DNA of 64,000 nucleotides, taken from Dactylorhiza incarnata (taxonomy: Eukaryota > Streptophyta > Magnoliopsida > Asparagales > Orchidaceae). The stretch is from NCBI GenBank assembly GCA_033032865.1, contig JAWHQI010000040.1, positions 7,237,001-7,301,000 of the forward strand, read 5' to 3'. Positions 45,739 to 56,758 of the stretch are shown in pieces (the first letter of the stretch is position 1; each line of letters begins with the position of its first letter). Made by a program: the position numbers and the translations under genes. The notes under the pieces were generated by a model, which saw only the letters and a program-made list of their open reading frames with translations, made no database searches and had not been told where the DNA came from.

Positions 45739-46443
45739 TGTATGAGTCCGAAAGAGCATGAGGAGTTACATAGATAGGTGACCGAGCTGATTTTAAAGGG
45801 TCACATTAGAGAGAGCATGAGTCTGTGCGTCGTTCCTGCACTTCTAGTTCCTAAGAAAGATGGAATGTGGCGTATGTATGTAGACAGTCGAGCGATTAAT
45901 AAGATCACCATCAAATATCACTTTCTGATTCCCCGATTGGATGACATGCTTGATATGCTTAGTGGATCCCGTGTATTTTCAAAGATTGGCTTGAAGAGTG
46001 GATACCACCATATTAGTATTCGACCTGGGGATGAATGGAAGACTGCTTTCAAAACTAAAGAGGATTTATACAAGTGGCTGGTGATGCCTTTTGGTCTCTC
46101 CAATGCTCCCAGCACCTTTATAGGAGTGACGAATCAGGGGCTTAAACCACTCATAGGTGTCTGCGTAGTGGTATATTTTGACAATATAATGATTTATAGT
46201 TTGGATCCTGATCAGCACCTGACTCATCTGAGACAAGTATTAGAAATCCCGCGCACAAATAAATTATATATAAATTTGAAGAAGTGCACTTTTATGACTG
46301 ATAACCTGACCTTCCTAGGAAATATCGTTTCTTCTGAGGGCATTAGAGTTGATAGAGAGAAGGTCAAGATGATAGAATCATGGCCAAGCCCTAGGACGAT
46401 TACTGAGGCTTGGGGATTTCATGGTCTAGCATCCTTTTATCGG
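45739..46443 (+). pseudogene. pol: Chromovirus reverse transcriptase, catalytic Asp residues lost
   Basis: Open from about 45778 to 46446, with [70 protein letters not shown] and [14 protein letters not shown]. The first catalytic Asp box reads [10 protein letters not shown] (normally KIDLKSGYHQ), Gly at about 45988. The YFDD box reads YFDNI (46173-46187). Both would abolish polymerisation. A TGA follows at 46444. Confidence 0.9.
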
Positions 46444-47054
46444 TGATTAATCCGGAATTTTAGTACCCTGATTGCACTTGTTACTAATTGTCTGAAAAGA
46501 GGATTATTTGTTTGGACTAAGGAAGCTGAACACGCATTTTTACTAGTTAAGGAGAAACTCACTAGTGCACCTGTATTAGCGCTGCCTGATTTTGACAAGA
46601 ATTTTGAGGTTGATTGTGACGCGTCTATTATAGGCATTAATGCATTTTTGAGTTAGGAGGGTCGACCTATAACATTCTTTAGCGTGAAGCTAAATGATGT
46701 GAATACTCGATATTCTACATGTGACATAGAGTTTTACGTGATCGTTCAGGCTCTCCACCATTGGAGAGACTACCTGATTCAGCGTGAGTTTGTATTGAAT
46801 AGCGATCACGATGCATTAAAGCATCTGAACTCGCAGGAGGATATCAGATGACATGCCAAGTGGGTTGCTTACCTGCAAAGTTCACTTTTCATTTGAATCA
46901 CAAACCCGGCATCACAAATCGAGTGGCCGAGGCACTTAGTCGTCGATCCCACTTGCTAGTTACACTACAGCCTTACATTAAGGAATTAGATTCACAGCGT
47001 GACTTATATGGCACCGATACTTTTTTGCGACATTTAGATCTCATGTCAATATAG
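46444..47054 (+). pseudogene. Chromovirus RNase H, broken
   Basis: Shifting frames give [36 protein letters not shown], YVIVQALHHWRDYLIQREFV and HAKWVAYLQSSLF, then FHLNHKPGITNRVAEALSRR. These are the RNase H and RNase H-to-integrase connection motifs in normal order. Stops at 46656 and 46848 region and a frame shift break it. Confidence 0.8.
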
Positions 47055-48030
47055 TGGGGTTGATCATACTACCCAGTACATAGTGAGTGAGAGATATTTG
47101 TTTAGGGGCACCCGTCTTTGCATTTGTGAAGGACCACTTTAAGAGACATTACTTCGGGAGCTTCACTCATCCGGGTTAGGTGGGCATGTCGGTCAATCTA
47201 AGTGGTTACATCTCGCTAGTGCACGCTACTATTGGCCTAGGATGATGCACGATGTTATCAAATATGTTAGGTATTGTATGACTTGTCAACTGTATAAAGG
47301 GAACGCACAAAACATTGGATTATACACACCATTACCGATACCTGGGAGGTCGTGGGTTGAGGTTTTAATGGATTTTGTAGTAGGACTTCCTCGCACTCAG
47401 AGGAAAGTCAACTCTATTTTTGTGGTCGTAGATCGTTTTTCAAAAATGGCACATTTTATTCCATGTAGAAAAACATCTAGTGTCATACACGTCGTTGAAC
47501 TCTTCTTTAAAGAAATCATTATATTACACAGTATTCCTAGATCGATCACCTCTGATAGATATATGCATTTTATGGGATATTTTTGGAAAACACTGTGGAG
47601 CCGATACGGAACAAAACTTGAGTTAAATAGCGCATATCATCCCCAGACTGATACCAAATTGAGGTTGTTAATGGGAGTTTGGGAGATCTTCTTAGGTGTT
47701 TGACTATGGGGAATCTAAAGCAATGGAATCTTATATTGCCACAAGCTGAATTTACATTCAATAATTCTACTAATCGCTTCACTAATAAATCTCCTTTCGA
47801 GATTGTTTGCGGGTTCTCAATACCCCCATATACTTGATTGCCATTCACTTCCATCTCATGAACGTATCTCCGTTGAAACGCAAGCCCATGTTGATTATTT
47901 AAAAAACTGCATAAAAATATTGCTAATAAATTGCGAGCGACTTCTGAAAAAGTATAAATCCCTGGTCGATTGTCATCACCGGGAGTTATACATTTCAGAA
48001 GGAGATTGGGTTTTTGCTTATTTCAGGAGG
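47055..48030 (+). pseudogene. Chromovirus integrase, broken
   Basis: The zinc-binding part includes LLRELHSSGLGGHVGQSK and YYWPRMMHDVIKYVRYCMTC (about 47150-47290). The core has MDFVVGLPRTQRKVNSIFVV (first Asp present) and SDRYMHFMGYFWKTLW, where the second catalytic Asp in SDRD has become Tyr. Next, NSAYHPQTDTKLRLLMGVWE lacks the usual Glu-containing box through a deletion and frame shift. The C-terminal part continues with HERISVETQAHVDYL and HHRELYISEGDWVFAYF. Confidence 0.85.
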
Positions 48031-48127
48031 TAGAGATTCACTTCGGGTACATGCCATAAGCTACAACATAGAAAGTTTGGTCTTTCCAAGTCTGAAAACG
48101 CATCGGTGAGAATGCATATCTCCTAGA

Positions 48128-48577
48128 TTGTCAGTTGAATTCGGTACTTTGCCAATATTCAATGTGGATGATCTGACACCATTTTATGGAGATCCACCTC
48201 GTTCCATCCCGAGTACACCTGTTGTACCTCCAGAGATTCCACCCGACCTAGCACCAGTGCAGATACCTATCATTGAGGAGATAGAGCAGGTTATTGATGT
48301 ACAAGAGTTTCACACTCGCCACGGGACATACCAACGCTACTTGGTCTCTTGGCGAGGACGGGATATTATCGACAGCTCTTGGATTAGCACTGATGAGTTA
48401 CAGTGTCTCCGCCAGATCTCTCCATTGCTAGTTTCTACGAGTTCTCGTCTGGGTCGAGCCCTTTCAGTCCCAGGGAAATTGATGTATCCTGCGACGCATC
48501 ATAGTTTTATCTTCTTTATTTCTCGTATATTTATTTATGTATTTCCTTTCATGTGCTCGTTTGACTCATCGGTTTGA
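48128..48577 (+). pseudogene. Chromovirus integrase tail and chromodomain, right copy
   Basis: Open frame with TLPIFNVDDLTPFYGDPP, then the chromodomain-like IEEIEQVIDVQEFHTRHG, YQRYLVSWRGRDII and SSWISTDELQ. The chromodomain is unbroken here, although the rest of pol is dead. A stop and frame shift separate it from the integrase part just upstream (VRMHIS-stop). Confidence 0.85.
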
Positions 48578-49564
48578 CCGCCCGGTGAGATCCTGAATAA
48601 AAGGTTTGGTATTAATAGTAGTAGAACGATAAAGGCAAGCCTAAGTTATTTAAGAAATTATAAATTTATATTCAAAAGTTAGAATATTATATTTTGCAAA
48701 ACATCATATTTTGGAAATACTATATTTTGGAAACATCATATTTTGGAAAGCCATTAGAAGGAAACATTTAGCCCCTTAATTTTAGGTTTGCATTTCAAAC
48801 TTTATAAAGTCCACCATGAAGAATTAGTAAGCAGAAAAAGGACAGAGTGGGGAGACGAATCTTTCATTTCTCTTCTTATTGCCGATCAGAATCAAACCTC
48901 CACTTGAATCGTTGTTGCTCGCATCCAGAGAGGATCCCGACAAGCCTTCCTTTATTGTCGGCATCCACGATTGCCGCCTGCATCTAGAAAGGTTCTCGTC
49001 AACCCTTCCTTCAGCGCCGGCTTCCACGACCACTGCCCGCTGAGTTCCAGTCACCGCATCCAAACCCGTCTGGAAATAATCCCTCTGAGTCTTCGTCGAC
49101 TTCAGCACCCTGTCTTATGACTCGGATCCAGTCCACGCCGCTGATTCCAATCCTTCTCTGACCGCTGTTCCATACAATCATCGACCACTGCCCTGGAGAG
49201 ATTTCTTCTGTTGCGAGAAGGAGTTGGAAGGATCGCTGCCTTGCTTTGCATGGTTATATTCGTTCGCTCCTTTCATTAGTATAAATTTCTGCACTTCAAT
49301 TAAATAATCTCGCGCTTGACTTTACGTTCGCACTACTTCTATTACAGTTTATTCATAAATTGTTGCTTGAAGATTTTCTTGTGGCCATATTAATTCTGTG
49401 GAAGGTTCGATCCGTGAGACACGGAGAGTTCCACTCGAGGGCTATTTGCAAACTTCTTAAAGTCCAACGATGAGTTTAATTTGCATGCAAAAATTCATTT
49501 GGCCCGCTCGGCCACCTTGTTTTCCAAAATTATTTTTAAATCATAATAGTGGATTACATCAAAC
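48578..49564 (+). other. Non-coding chromovirus 3' region, possible LTR, right copy
   Basis: No gene. It has the same layout as 31827-32814, with CATATTTTGGAAA repeats near 48697-48745 and an R/U5-like stretch near 49280-49330. LTR boundaries were not resolved. Confidence 0.4.
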
Positions 49565-50427
49565 TCTCTATTTTGTGCGCTAGATAAGAAGGTGTTTAAT
49601 AGATTATGTAATTGTGAAACTGTATATGATATCTGGCGTTTATTGGAACTAATGCATGAGTGTACTTCGCTGGTAAAGGAGTTAAAGATGTTCCGGATAG
49701 AATCTGAATACGAACAGTTCTGCATGGAAATCGATGAGGAGGTGGACAGTATGTACACTCGCTTCACGAAATTCGTCAATGTCTCGAGGTCTCAAGGAAA
49801 GACTTTCACAAATGGAGATCTGGTGAGGAAGATCTTGAGATCACTCCCTCCGCGGTTCAATACGAAGGTGACCGCCATTACTGAGTCACATGATATTAGT
49901 GCCTTGGAGATTGAAAGCCTCATTGGGAATGTGAAGACCCATGAGCTGGAACTAAAAATTCAGGCGAAGAATATCCTAGATAGCTGAAGAAGAAATCACA
50001 TGCACTCAAAACGGGTAAAGAAAAGAAGGTGTTCGAAGAGATCGATGATAAAGAAAGCTTCTACGCCCAAGGGTTCGGAAAAATCATGAGAAATCGGAAA
50101 TGAAGGAATACATTCCCAAATTTTATGAAGAGTGGTGCCGATGGAAAGTGAACCTGGAGCAAACCATCGGAGGGGATGGAAATAGATGAAGATAAATCCA
50201 CACCAGAATGCTATCATTGCTACAAGTCCGAACACATCATGAGAGAGTGTCCAAAGTTCCTGATGGAAGATATCAAAAGGAGAACTTAGGCAACGAAAAG
50301 AAAATGGAATTAAAGGCATCAACATGGGACAACACTACATCCATCGAATCAAGCACCTCGAGTTCAAGCAGAGATGATGAGGAAAATCTTTGCCTCATGA
50401 TGATACATCAACAAGAATATTGTTGAT
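49565..50427 (+). pseudogene. gag: Copia gag relic (UBN2 type), right copy
   Basis: Nearly identical to 32815-33670. The open frame ends at 49987, at a slightly different stop because of a one-base difference near 49967. The knuckle reads CYHCYKSEHIMRECP. The copy is equally incomplete. Confidence 0.8.
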
Positions 50428-51143
50428 ACAAAAATTATACCTCCAAAACTCACACTAGAAAGAGATGGGGGAGACTGCAGAGTGCAGGTTACTTGAGAGG
50501 GAGAATGCCAAAAGAGAGACCTCTGAGAGAAAAACTACTTCGGTTAATCTCAAAAGAGGTTACATGAAGGAGGTTTGGAATAGGCCAGAGTGAGAGATAG
50601 AAAAGTGACAAAATTCGAGACCGCTTACACAGGTCGTAAGCTAAAGACTCGTAGCAAAAGTCCTTTTTCAGGTACCCTACCTCTCTATTTATAGATGGGG
50701 AAGCTGTCCAAATGGGCAGATTCAAAAATTATGGGCTACCCGGGGTACATGAGAACCGGGGAAGAAATATGGGGTGCTAATAACAAAAAGGAGAAAAAAC
50801 ACCAGACCGCACAGTCTGGCGGTCTGACTGGAAGCTGGTCGTCTGTGCCTTGGTAGAATTGCTGGAGAGGAGATGGGTGGTCAGGGAGGTCTCCCAAAAC
50901 TGAGACCGCTGGAACTGACCCTTTTGACCGACAACGAAAGGTCACGGTCTTCCGGGCAAACATGATCCCCGCACATTTTCAAGTTGCGTTGGAACTTCGG
51001 AAATGTTCGCTTTAACCGATGAGACCGCGACAACCATAAATGCGCCAGAATATATAAATACTGCTTAAGGGCTCCAGAATCCAAAACCTTCTGGAAAGAA
51101 TTGCGAGCTTGTTCTTTAAGCGATCACCACTTCTTAGTCCAGA
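50428..51143. other. Non-coding GACCGC-containing region, possible promoter, right copy
   Basis: No gene. GAGACCGC/GCGGTCT words lie near 50620, 50804, 50820, 50904 and 51022. A plus-strand ATATATAAATAC (about 51050-51060) lies 85-95 bp before the ATG at 51144 and is the best candidate promoter of that ORF. A minus-strand TATAAATAG occurs at 50684-50693. Confidence 0.35.
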
Positions 51144-51691
51144 ATGAATTCTGATATGGCAAGCATACTGGATCGATTGGCTAAGCGACCACCAAAGGTG
51201 GCTTCTCCGAAGGGGAAAAAGAAAGAGACCACTAGCTCCATGAAGGTGCTGGAGGTCAAGGTTTCCAGACACTTAGCTACTGATGCGGAAGAGAAGAACG
51301 TCGGCTCTCTCCCGGAGGTGAAACAGCCTGAATTGATAGAGGGCAAAGCGGTCTTGCCGGCCCCTGATGTTGTTGATCTGTCAACCAACTCTTCAGGACC
51401 TCATGCGTTGAATCTTCAGGATGTCTCTATCACCATTGACTTCCACAGATCATAGGAAGCTCTCAGCTAGGTCGCTGCGCAGGCTGGTGAGACTGCATCT
51501 ACTGAGGCTATCAAGGCTCTGTTTCAAGAGAAGAAAATTGCAGCTGAAAATATTGGGCAGCTGATCGCAGATAAGCAAGATGTTGTAAAAGGGATAAAGA
51601 GAAAGAGCTCAAGTTCTTCTGCTCAGCCTGCCAAGAAAAAGAAGAATGATGAAGAAAAAGATGTGACCGCCAAGAAGGCGATCACACTCCT
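51144..51691 (+). pseudogene. Unrecognised NLS-bearing ORF, 5' part, split by copia
   Basis: As in the left copy: MNSDMASILDRLAKRPPKVA, a Lys-rich patch, stops near 51454 and 51469, then IKRKSSSSSAQPAKKKKNDE and DVTAKKAIT. A one-base deletion (CTCCTGAAAG for CTCCCTGAAAG) shifts the frame just before the insertion. The copia target duplication GAAAG (51692-51696) follows. The ORF resumes at 57928-58344. The protein looks nuclear (basic clusters) and mostly disordered; no domain is recognised. Confidence 0.55.
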
Positions 51692-51696
51692 GAAAG

Positions 51697-52876
51697 TGTT
51701 AAAATATTTTGATTTAAATAGTTTACGTTAAGCAGGAGTTGCATCAACTGAGTTATAGCCAAACAACCACAATGCCACACAACAACATAAGAAACTTAAT
51801 TGAAAAACAAACTTCATTTACAGTGCGAGGTATACATGGCGAGACATGATTCATCAGAATCACGGAGGCGAGAAGAACAAAACACACCAAAACAAAACTG
51901 GCGGCCAGACAAGCTGAGACCGCACAGACCGCTCGACTCCAGAAGTCGCCCGGCTTGTCCTTAGACCGCGCGAACAGAAAACAAACAAGCCGCCTGCACT
52001 GCAAGACCGCCACCTCAGACCGCACGAATGAAGCTTTATTGGAACAAAGAACTGAAGCTGTCGCCAGGCCGCAACTCAGATCGCCTAACCGCTGAAGATC
52101 GCCTGATCACTGAGCTCGCTGCGAACAACACAAGAACGAACATAAACCAGTTCGCAGACTGACCACTGCCGAACTGTTTATTCAAGCCGCTGGGAATCAC
52201 CAATGAAGGAGACTGCAACCTGCTGACTGCAAACCTGCGAACACAACAAATAGTTCACTCGCTTCCAAGACCGCTCGACCTCAAAGTGAGACCGCACGAA
52301 TTAACCCAGGCTCAGTTCTTACAGTTCTCGTTTTTAATGATGGGACCTGCACCTCTATTTATAGGCGGGTAAACGGATGTCGTCACCGCACAGGAGAAAT
52401 ACAATCACCACCCGTCAGATCGCCAGCGGTCTCATAAGGCAGACCGCGCGATAAGACAACTTGGACGACCTATCCGACCAAGACTGCAGATCAGCAAGCA
52501 GACCGCGCCCAGATCGCGCGAACACGAGACTACGCACAAGCCGCGCGGGCACAAAGATACTCCTCCCTTAGACCACCAGGAGCAACCAGGAACCATCTGG
52601 CCGACTTCAGACAAGTCGCCAGATCGCCAAGACAAACAGCCCGGATAGACGGTCTTATAAGAACAACCCGCCCGGTCTTCCAACAAAGAAGATAGGCCAA
52701 CCAGCAGATCAACTCGGGAATAGACCGCAGCTACAAATAACAGACCGGCAGAACCAGCAGTCCGCCAGAGCAAACCGGCAGAGCCTTACCGGCAGAATAT
52801 AGACACAAACCGCGCGGTCTCGGCGGTATCCCAAAAACAGACCGCCCAGTCTCTACTACACTTCAAAAAATTCACA
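51697..52876 (-). mobile_element. Copia 3' LTR, right copy
   Basis: 1180 bp, TGTGAAT ... TTTTAACA on the minus strand; the start TGTTGAAT has become TGTGAAT. The GACCGC-rich composition and a TATA-like CTATAAATAG near 52352-52362 match the other copies. The polypurine tract CTTCAAGGGAGAG is at 52877-52889. Confidence 0.95.
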
Positions 52877-54013
52877 CTCTCCCTTGAAGTGGGAAGTAGA
52901 GACTAGCCCGAGTAAACTCCGCAACCGTGTAAACGGTCCCTTCGCCAGCGGCTTTGTGAAGAAGTCTGCGACATTGTCCGCACTTCGAACATGCTCGACC
53001 ATAAGAGATCCTCCCAACACCTTTTCACGAATAAAATGGTGCTCAATCTTAATATGCTTGGTCCTCGCGTGACAGACTGGATTATTAACCAGCTTGAGAG
53101 CACTCTCATTGTCCCCGCGTAGCATAGTGGGACCTCGAACCTCCTCATGAACGTCCTCCACCAACCTCCTGAGCCAAACGACTTCTTGAGCTGCCAAGGC
53201 CGAAGCCTTGTACTCCGCTTCTGTGGTAGATACAGACACCGAGTCCTGCTTTTTGCTGCACCACGAGATAGTTGTGGGGCCCGACATAAAGAAATAACTA
53301 GACGTTGATCTCCGATCATCCGCGTCTCCCCCGTAGTCAGCATCCATGTATCCATGCAACTCCAAGCTAGACCATCTCCTAAATAGGAGACCCAAATCAG
53401 AGGTCGACTTCACATATTTCAGAATACCTTTTGCCGCCAAAAGATGAGGCTTCCGTGGCTCCGCCATGTACCGACTCACTTTGCCAAATACATACGCAAT
53501 ATCAGGCCTTGTGATGGTCAAGTAAATCAAGCTCCCAACTAGAGCTCGGAACACCAGCGGATCAGATAGAACTCTTCCCTCATCCTTCCGAAGTTTATGA
53601 TGCTGTTCCATAGGTATAGAGCTACTCTTCCCTTCTTCCATGCCGAATCGTTGAACGATCCGCTCTACATATCCTTCCTGAGAAACGAGCACTCCTCTCT
53701 CCCGCCTCTGGACCTCGAGTCCAAGGAAATGGTGAAGCTCCCTCAGATCCTTCAGCCTTGCTACCGCCTCCTTCGAGTTCCCGGTGACAATCATGTCATC
53801 CAAATACAGCAACACAATAACACGAAGCGCCCCCTCCTTCTTGACAAACAAGCTAGAATCAGAGTCTGAAGCAAAGAACCCGCAGAATAGAAGATACTCC
53901 GCGATCTTTCCATACCACGCCCGAGGCGCTTGCTTCAACCCATATAAGGCCTTCTTCAGTTTGCAAATGTAGTCCGGACGATCCTCCGAGATGAAACCCG
54001 GCTGCTGGATCAT
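52856..54013 (-). CDS. pol: Copia reverse transcriptase (C-terminal part) and RNase H
   Basis: The 385-codon frame holds KLKKALYGLKQAPRAWYGKI, the active-site box VLLYLDDMIVTGN, LHHFLGLEVQR, GSLIYLTITRPDIAYVFGKV, then RNase H with DADYGGDADDRRSTS, FFMSGPTTISWCSKKQ, STTEAEYKASALAAQEVVWL, LRGDNESALKLVNNPV and RTKHIKIEHHFIREKV. The catalytic residues I can see are kept. It lacks its own start: the upstream part is in a different frame, joined by a frame shift near 54030. The last residues run into the LTR. Confidence 0.9.
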   Translation of the reverse strand: MIQQPGFISEDRPDYICKLKKALYGLKQAPRAWYGKIAEYLLFCGFFASDSDSSLFVKKEGALRVIVLLYLDDMIVTGNSKEAVARLKDLRELHHFLGLEVQRRERGVLVSQEGYVERIVQRFGMEEGKSSSIPMEQHHKLRKDEGRVLSDPLVFRALVGSLIYLTITRPDIAYVFGKVSRYMAEPRKPHLLAAKGILKYVKSTSDLGLLFRRWSSLELHGYMDADYGGDADDRRSTSSYFFMSGPTTISWCSKKQDSVSVSTTEAEYKASALAAQEVVWLRRLVEDVHEEVRGPTMLRGDNESALKLVNNPVCHARTKHIKIEHHFIREKVLGGSLMVEHVRSADNVADFFTKPLAKGPFTRLRSLLGLVSTSHFKGECEFFEV

Positions 54014-55422
54014 GAAGATATCCTTGTCAATCTGTATAAGAAAGCATTCTTAACATCGAGCTGCCAAATCTCCCATCCACAAGATGCCGCCAAAGAAATA
54101 ACAAATCGGACCGAAGTCATCTTTGCCACTGGACTAAACGTCTCATCATAATCTTCACCATACTGCTGTGAGAACCCGCGAGCTACAAGGAGAGCCTTGT
54201 ATCGCTTGATCGTGCCGTCAGCTTTCTTCTTGAGTTTATAAACCCATTTGCATGTCACAGGGGTAATGCCCTTGGGCCTGGGCACTAGAGACCAAGTCTC
54301 ATTCTTCTTGAGAGCATCCATCTCCTCTTGCATAGCAATATCCCACTGCTTCACGCCTTTGGCTTTCTCAAAACTTGATGGTTCCCTTTCATCCAAGGGA
54401 CCAGCGAAGAAACAAGAGACGAAGCTCACCATGTTTCCTCCTGTGTATCGATCCGGTGGCTTGATAGTCCTCTTCGACCTCCTAAGAGGTTGCACCTGAC
54501 TAACCACCTCCTCAGCTGCTTCTTCTATGCAAGCTCCTCTTCCAGACGAACTTGGAGCATCGCTCCCCCTGCTTCCAGAACCTGAAGCCTCCATCTCAGA
54601 GCTTGACACAACAGGAGCTCCTGGTGAAACAGGCAACTCCACTTGAAGATCTTCCGCAGCTTTCCCTTCTTTATCAACCTTGTTCTCCGGCAGTTCAACT
54701 CCTGAACTCCCCTTGTAGGAAGTCACTTCATCGAACACCACATCCCGAGATACCACGGATCTTCGTGTCTCAGGATCCATGCATCTCCATCCTTTCTTCC
54801 GCTCATCATACCCAACAAAGACTAGCTTCCTTGCTTTAGCATCTAGCTTTGTCCGAAGAGCGTCAGGAATATGCACATAGCAGGTTGACCCGAACACCCA
54901 AAGGTGTGCAACACTCGGCTTCTCCTTGAACATTAGTTCGTGAGGGGTATTCATGTTGATAGGATTTAGAGGCATCCGGTTGATGACGTATGCTGCACAA
55001 GACATTCCCTCCGCCCAAAAGGACTTTGGGATACTCTTGGCATGAAGCCAGTGTTTGCAGGTTTCCGTCAGATGACGGATCTTCCTCTCTGCAATGCCAT
55101 TTTGCTGTGGAGTATGGGCACAAGTGAGCTCTCTCTGAATGTCGTGTTTCCTGCAAAAACTAGAGAACTCACCAGAGGTGAACTCCCCACCATTGTCAGT
55201 TCTCAATTTTTTCACCTGCAGGCCTAACTGACCTTCCACCAGCTCCTTGAACTCCACAAACTTCGCAAAGGCTTTCGACTTCTCTTTCAGAAAATACACC
55301 CAGACATATCTGGTGTAATCGTCAATCAACACCAACATATATATGTTGCCTCCAAGGCTTGGGGTGGCAGTCGGTACCATCAAATCACCGTGAATGCACC
55401 CGCTTTCCAACATGGATAACAT
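54010..55422 (-). CDS. pol: Copia integrase core and reverse transcriptase N-terminal part
   Basis: The 470-codon frame contains the integrase core with VLIDDYTRYVWVYFL, LRTDNGGEFTSGEF and HTPQQNGIAERKIR (D, D, E present), then MSCAAYVINRMPLN and WVFGSTCYVHIPDALRTKLD. A Ser/Glu linker follows, then the reverse transcriptase start WDIAMQEEMDALKKNETWSL, GFSQQYGEDYDETFSPVAKM and WQLDVKNAFL. The integrase zinc (HHCC) and GAG-pre-integrase regions normally before HGDL are missing: protease sequence runs almost directly into CIHGDLM. The frame is lost after NAFL by an indel shared with the left copy. Confidence 0.9.
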   Translation of the reverse strand: MLSMLESGCIHGDLMVPTATPSLGGNIYMLVLIDDYTRYVWVYFLKEKSKAFAKFVEFKELVEGQLGLQVKKLRTDNGGEFTSGEFSSFCRKHDIQRELTCAHTPQQNGIAERKIRHLTETCKHWLHAKSIPKSFWAEGMSCAAYVINRMPLNPINMNTPHELMFKEKPSVAHLWVFGSTCYVHIPDALRTKLDAKARKLVFVGYDERKKGWRCMDPETRRSVVSRDVVFDEVTSYKGSSGVELPENKVDKEGKAAEDLQVELPVSPGAPVVSSSEMEASGSGSRGSDAPSSSGRGACIEEAAEEVVSQVQPLRRSKRTIKPPDRYTGGNMVSFVSCFFAGPLDEREPSSFEKAKGVKQWDIAMQEEMDALKKNETWSLVPRPKGITPVTCKWVYKLKKKADGTIKRYKALLVARGFSQQYGEDYDETFSPVAKMTSVRFVISLAASCGWEIWQLDVKNAFLYRLTRISS

Positions 55423-55960
55423 CTCCCTTTATCTCCGGTTGAGTTCTAAGAAACTTCACTTCTGTTGGGCCAAACAGAACGTGATAACCGGCATCGACCG
55501 CATTGGTCACAGAGAAGAGATTCTTCTTCATACCAGGCACGTGATAAACACTCCTCAATGTGAGTGGACCCTTATCACTGCTCAGGGAGACAACACCTTC
55601 TTGTTCGGCAGCATGAACAGAATTATCAGTCGTAATGATAGCATCATTACCTGAGTAAGGTGCCAAAGAAGAGAACTTTGATTCATCCCCGGTAAGATGA
55701 TGTCTACACCCTGAATCAACAATCCAATCCTCTTCGAAGTTGATGGAAGCCAAGGCCTTAACGGGCATCACCGCCATATTAGCCGCAAAGGCTCCTCCCC
55801 ATCCAACTTCATCAGACTTTGGCTTCTCCTTCTCCGCTACATGTCCCGACTGAAGATTAACCCGGCAATCCTTCTTGAAGTGGCCGGTTTTATTACACCT
55901 GAACCACCTTGGTCCATCTCCCTTCTTCTTCCCATCAGACTTAGGAGCATAACCCCTATC
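55385..55960 (-). CDS. Copia protease, with damaged zinc knuckle upstream
   Basis: The frame includes WIVDSGCRHHLTGDESKF (catalytic D-S-G), SVYHVPGMKKNLFSVTNAVD and YHVLFGPTEVKFL, all typical of copia protease. Upstream (55850-55912) the knuckle reads WFRCNKTGHFKKDC, with Trp (TGG) in place of the first Cys. A stop (TAG near 55961) separates this from gag. The protease frame ends in a stop near 55385 where integrase zinc-domain sequence has been lost. Confidence 0.8.
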   Translation of the reverse strand, partial: DRGYAPKSDGKKKGDGPRWFRCNKTGHFKKDCRVNLQSGHVAEKEKPKSDEVGWGGAFAANMAVMPVKALASINFEEDWIVDSGCRHHLTGDESKFSSLAPYSGNDAIITTDNSVHAAEQEGVVSLSSDKGPLTLRSVYHVPGMKKNLFSVTNAVDAGYHVLFGPTEVKFLRTQPEIKGDVIHVGKRVHSR

Positions 55961-56695
55961 CTACTGACCTGAAGTAGAGGGTCCATCATAACCCAGCTTC
56001 TTCTTCTCCCACTTCTTCTTCTTCTTCCCAGAGAACAACACATCACTATCTCCCCCAGAGATCGAAGTCCGCGCCATCTGTCTTGCCAAACATTCTTGCG
56101 AAGCAAGTAAGTTCTCCAGCTCCAATAGAGATGGTTGATTTGCCCAGCCATGAACTGAAGTCACAAAGGCAAGATACTCCTTCCGCAACCCGCGGATGAT
56201 ATGCCTCTGCAGTTTTGCCTCTGAGATGGGCTCATCAGGGTCCAATGCAGAAATCTCTGCTGTGAGGTTCTTCATCTTGAGAAAGAAGGTAGAAATAGAA
56301 AGATCACCTTGAGAGGCTTTCGCCAACTCATTTTCAAGAAACTGTAGCCGAGCTACATTCTTCTTATTGAACAACCCATCCAAAGACGTCCAGATCTCAG
56401 CAGCAGATTTACATCCAATGATGTGGTCAAACAGTTCTGGTGAGATAGCCCTCTTGAGTATGAACTCTGCCTTAGCATTAGTCCTCCACCAAAGTCTCAC
56501 CTCTGCCATATTATCTCCTGCTAGAAACACCTCTTGTGTGTCTTCTCCTCCAACTATCTCCCATAGATCCTCGCCAAGTAAATAGCTCTCCATACATGAC
56601 CTCCATTTTTTTATAGTTAGTCGATGTAAGGAATTCAATACCAAGCCCTCTTGCGAATCCGCCTTCCATGGAAATCTATGTGGTCTCTTCTTCAC
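55961..56695 (-). CDS. gag: Copia Gag (UBN2 type)
   Basis: The 244-codon frame begins MKKRPHRFPWKADSQEGLVL and continues with LTIKKWRSCMESYLLGEDLW, AEFILKRAISPELFDHIIGC, AAEIWTSLDGLFNKKNVARL, ISTFFLKMKNLTAEISAL and IIRGLRKEYLAFVTSVHGWA, then a Lys-rich stretch. This is the order of a copia Gag. A more upstream start is possible, since the primer-binding site is only about 50 bp away. A stop falls just before the knuckle. Confidence 0.9.
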   Translation of the reverse strand: MKKRPHRFPWKADSQEGLVLNSLHRLTIKKWRSCMESYLLGEDLWEIVGGEDTQEVFLAGDNMAEVRLWWRTNAKAEFILKRAISPELFDHIIGCKSAAEIWTSLDGLFNKKNVARLQFLENELAKASQGDLSISTFFLKMKNLTAEISALDPDEPISEAKLQRHIIRGLRKEYLAFVTSVHGWANQPSLLELENLLASQECLARQMARTSISGGDSDVLFSGKKKKKWEKKKLGYDGPSTSGQ

Positions 56696-56745
56696 AAAGA
56701 CGATGACAGCTCAAGTTGCTCACTGCTTATCAACTCCAACAACCT

Positions 56746-56758
56746 GGCTCTGATACCA
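56746..56758 (-). promoter_or_regulatory. Copia primer-binding site, initiator Met tRNA
   Basis: TGGTATCAGAGCC on the minus strand, immediately next to the LTR end. Confidence 0.95.

Larger units (their letters stand above)
47974..55843. repeat. Segmental duplication, right copy
   Basis: About 7.87 kb, the counterpart of 31223-38683 and probably the source, since its flanks continue naturally into the chromovirus integrase on the left and the copia gag on the right. Confidence 0.9.

Noticed and set aside
50684..50693. Minus-strand TATA near 50690 as promoter of a gene
   Set aside because: No ORF or LTR ends could be tied to it; the plus-strand TATA near 51050 fits the adjacent ORF better.
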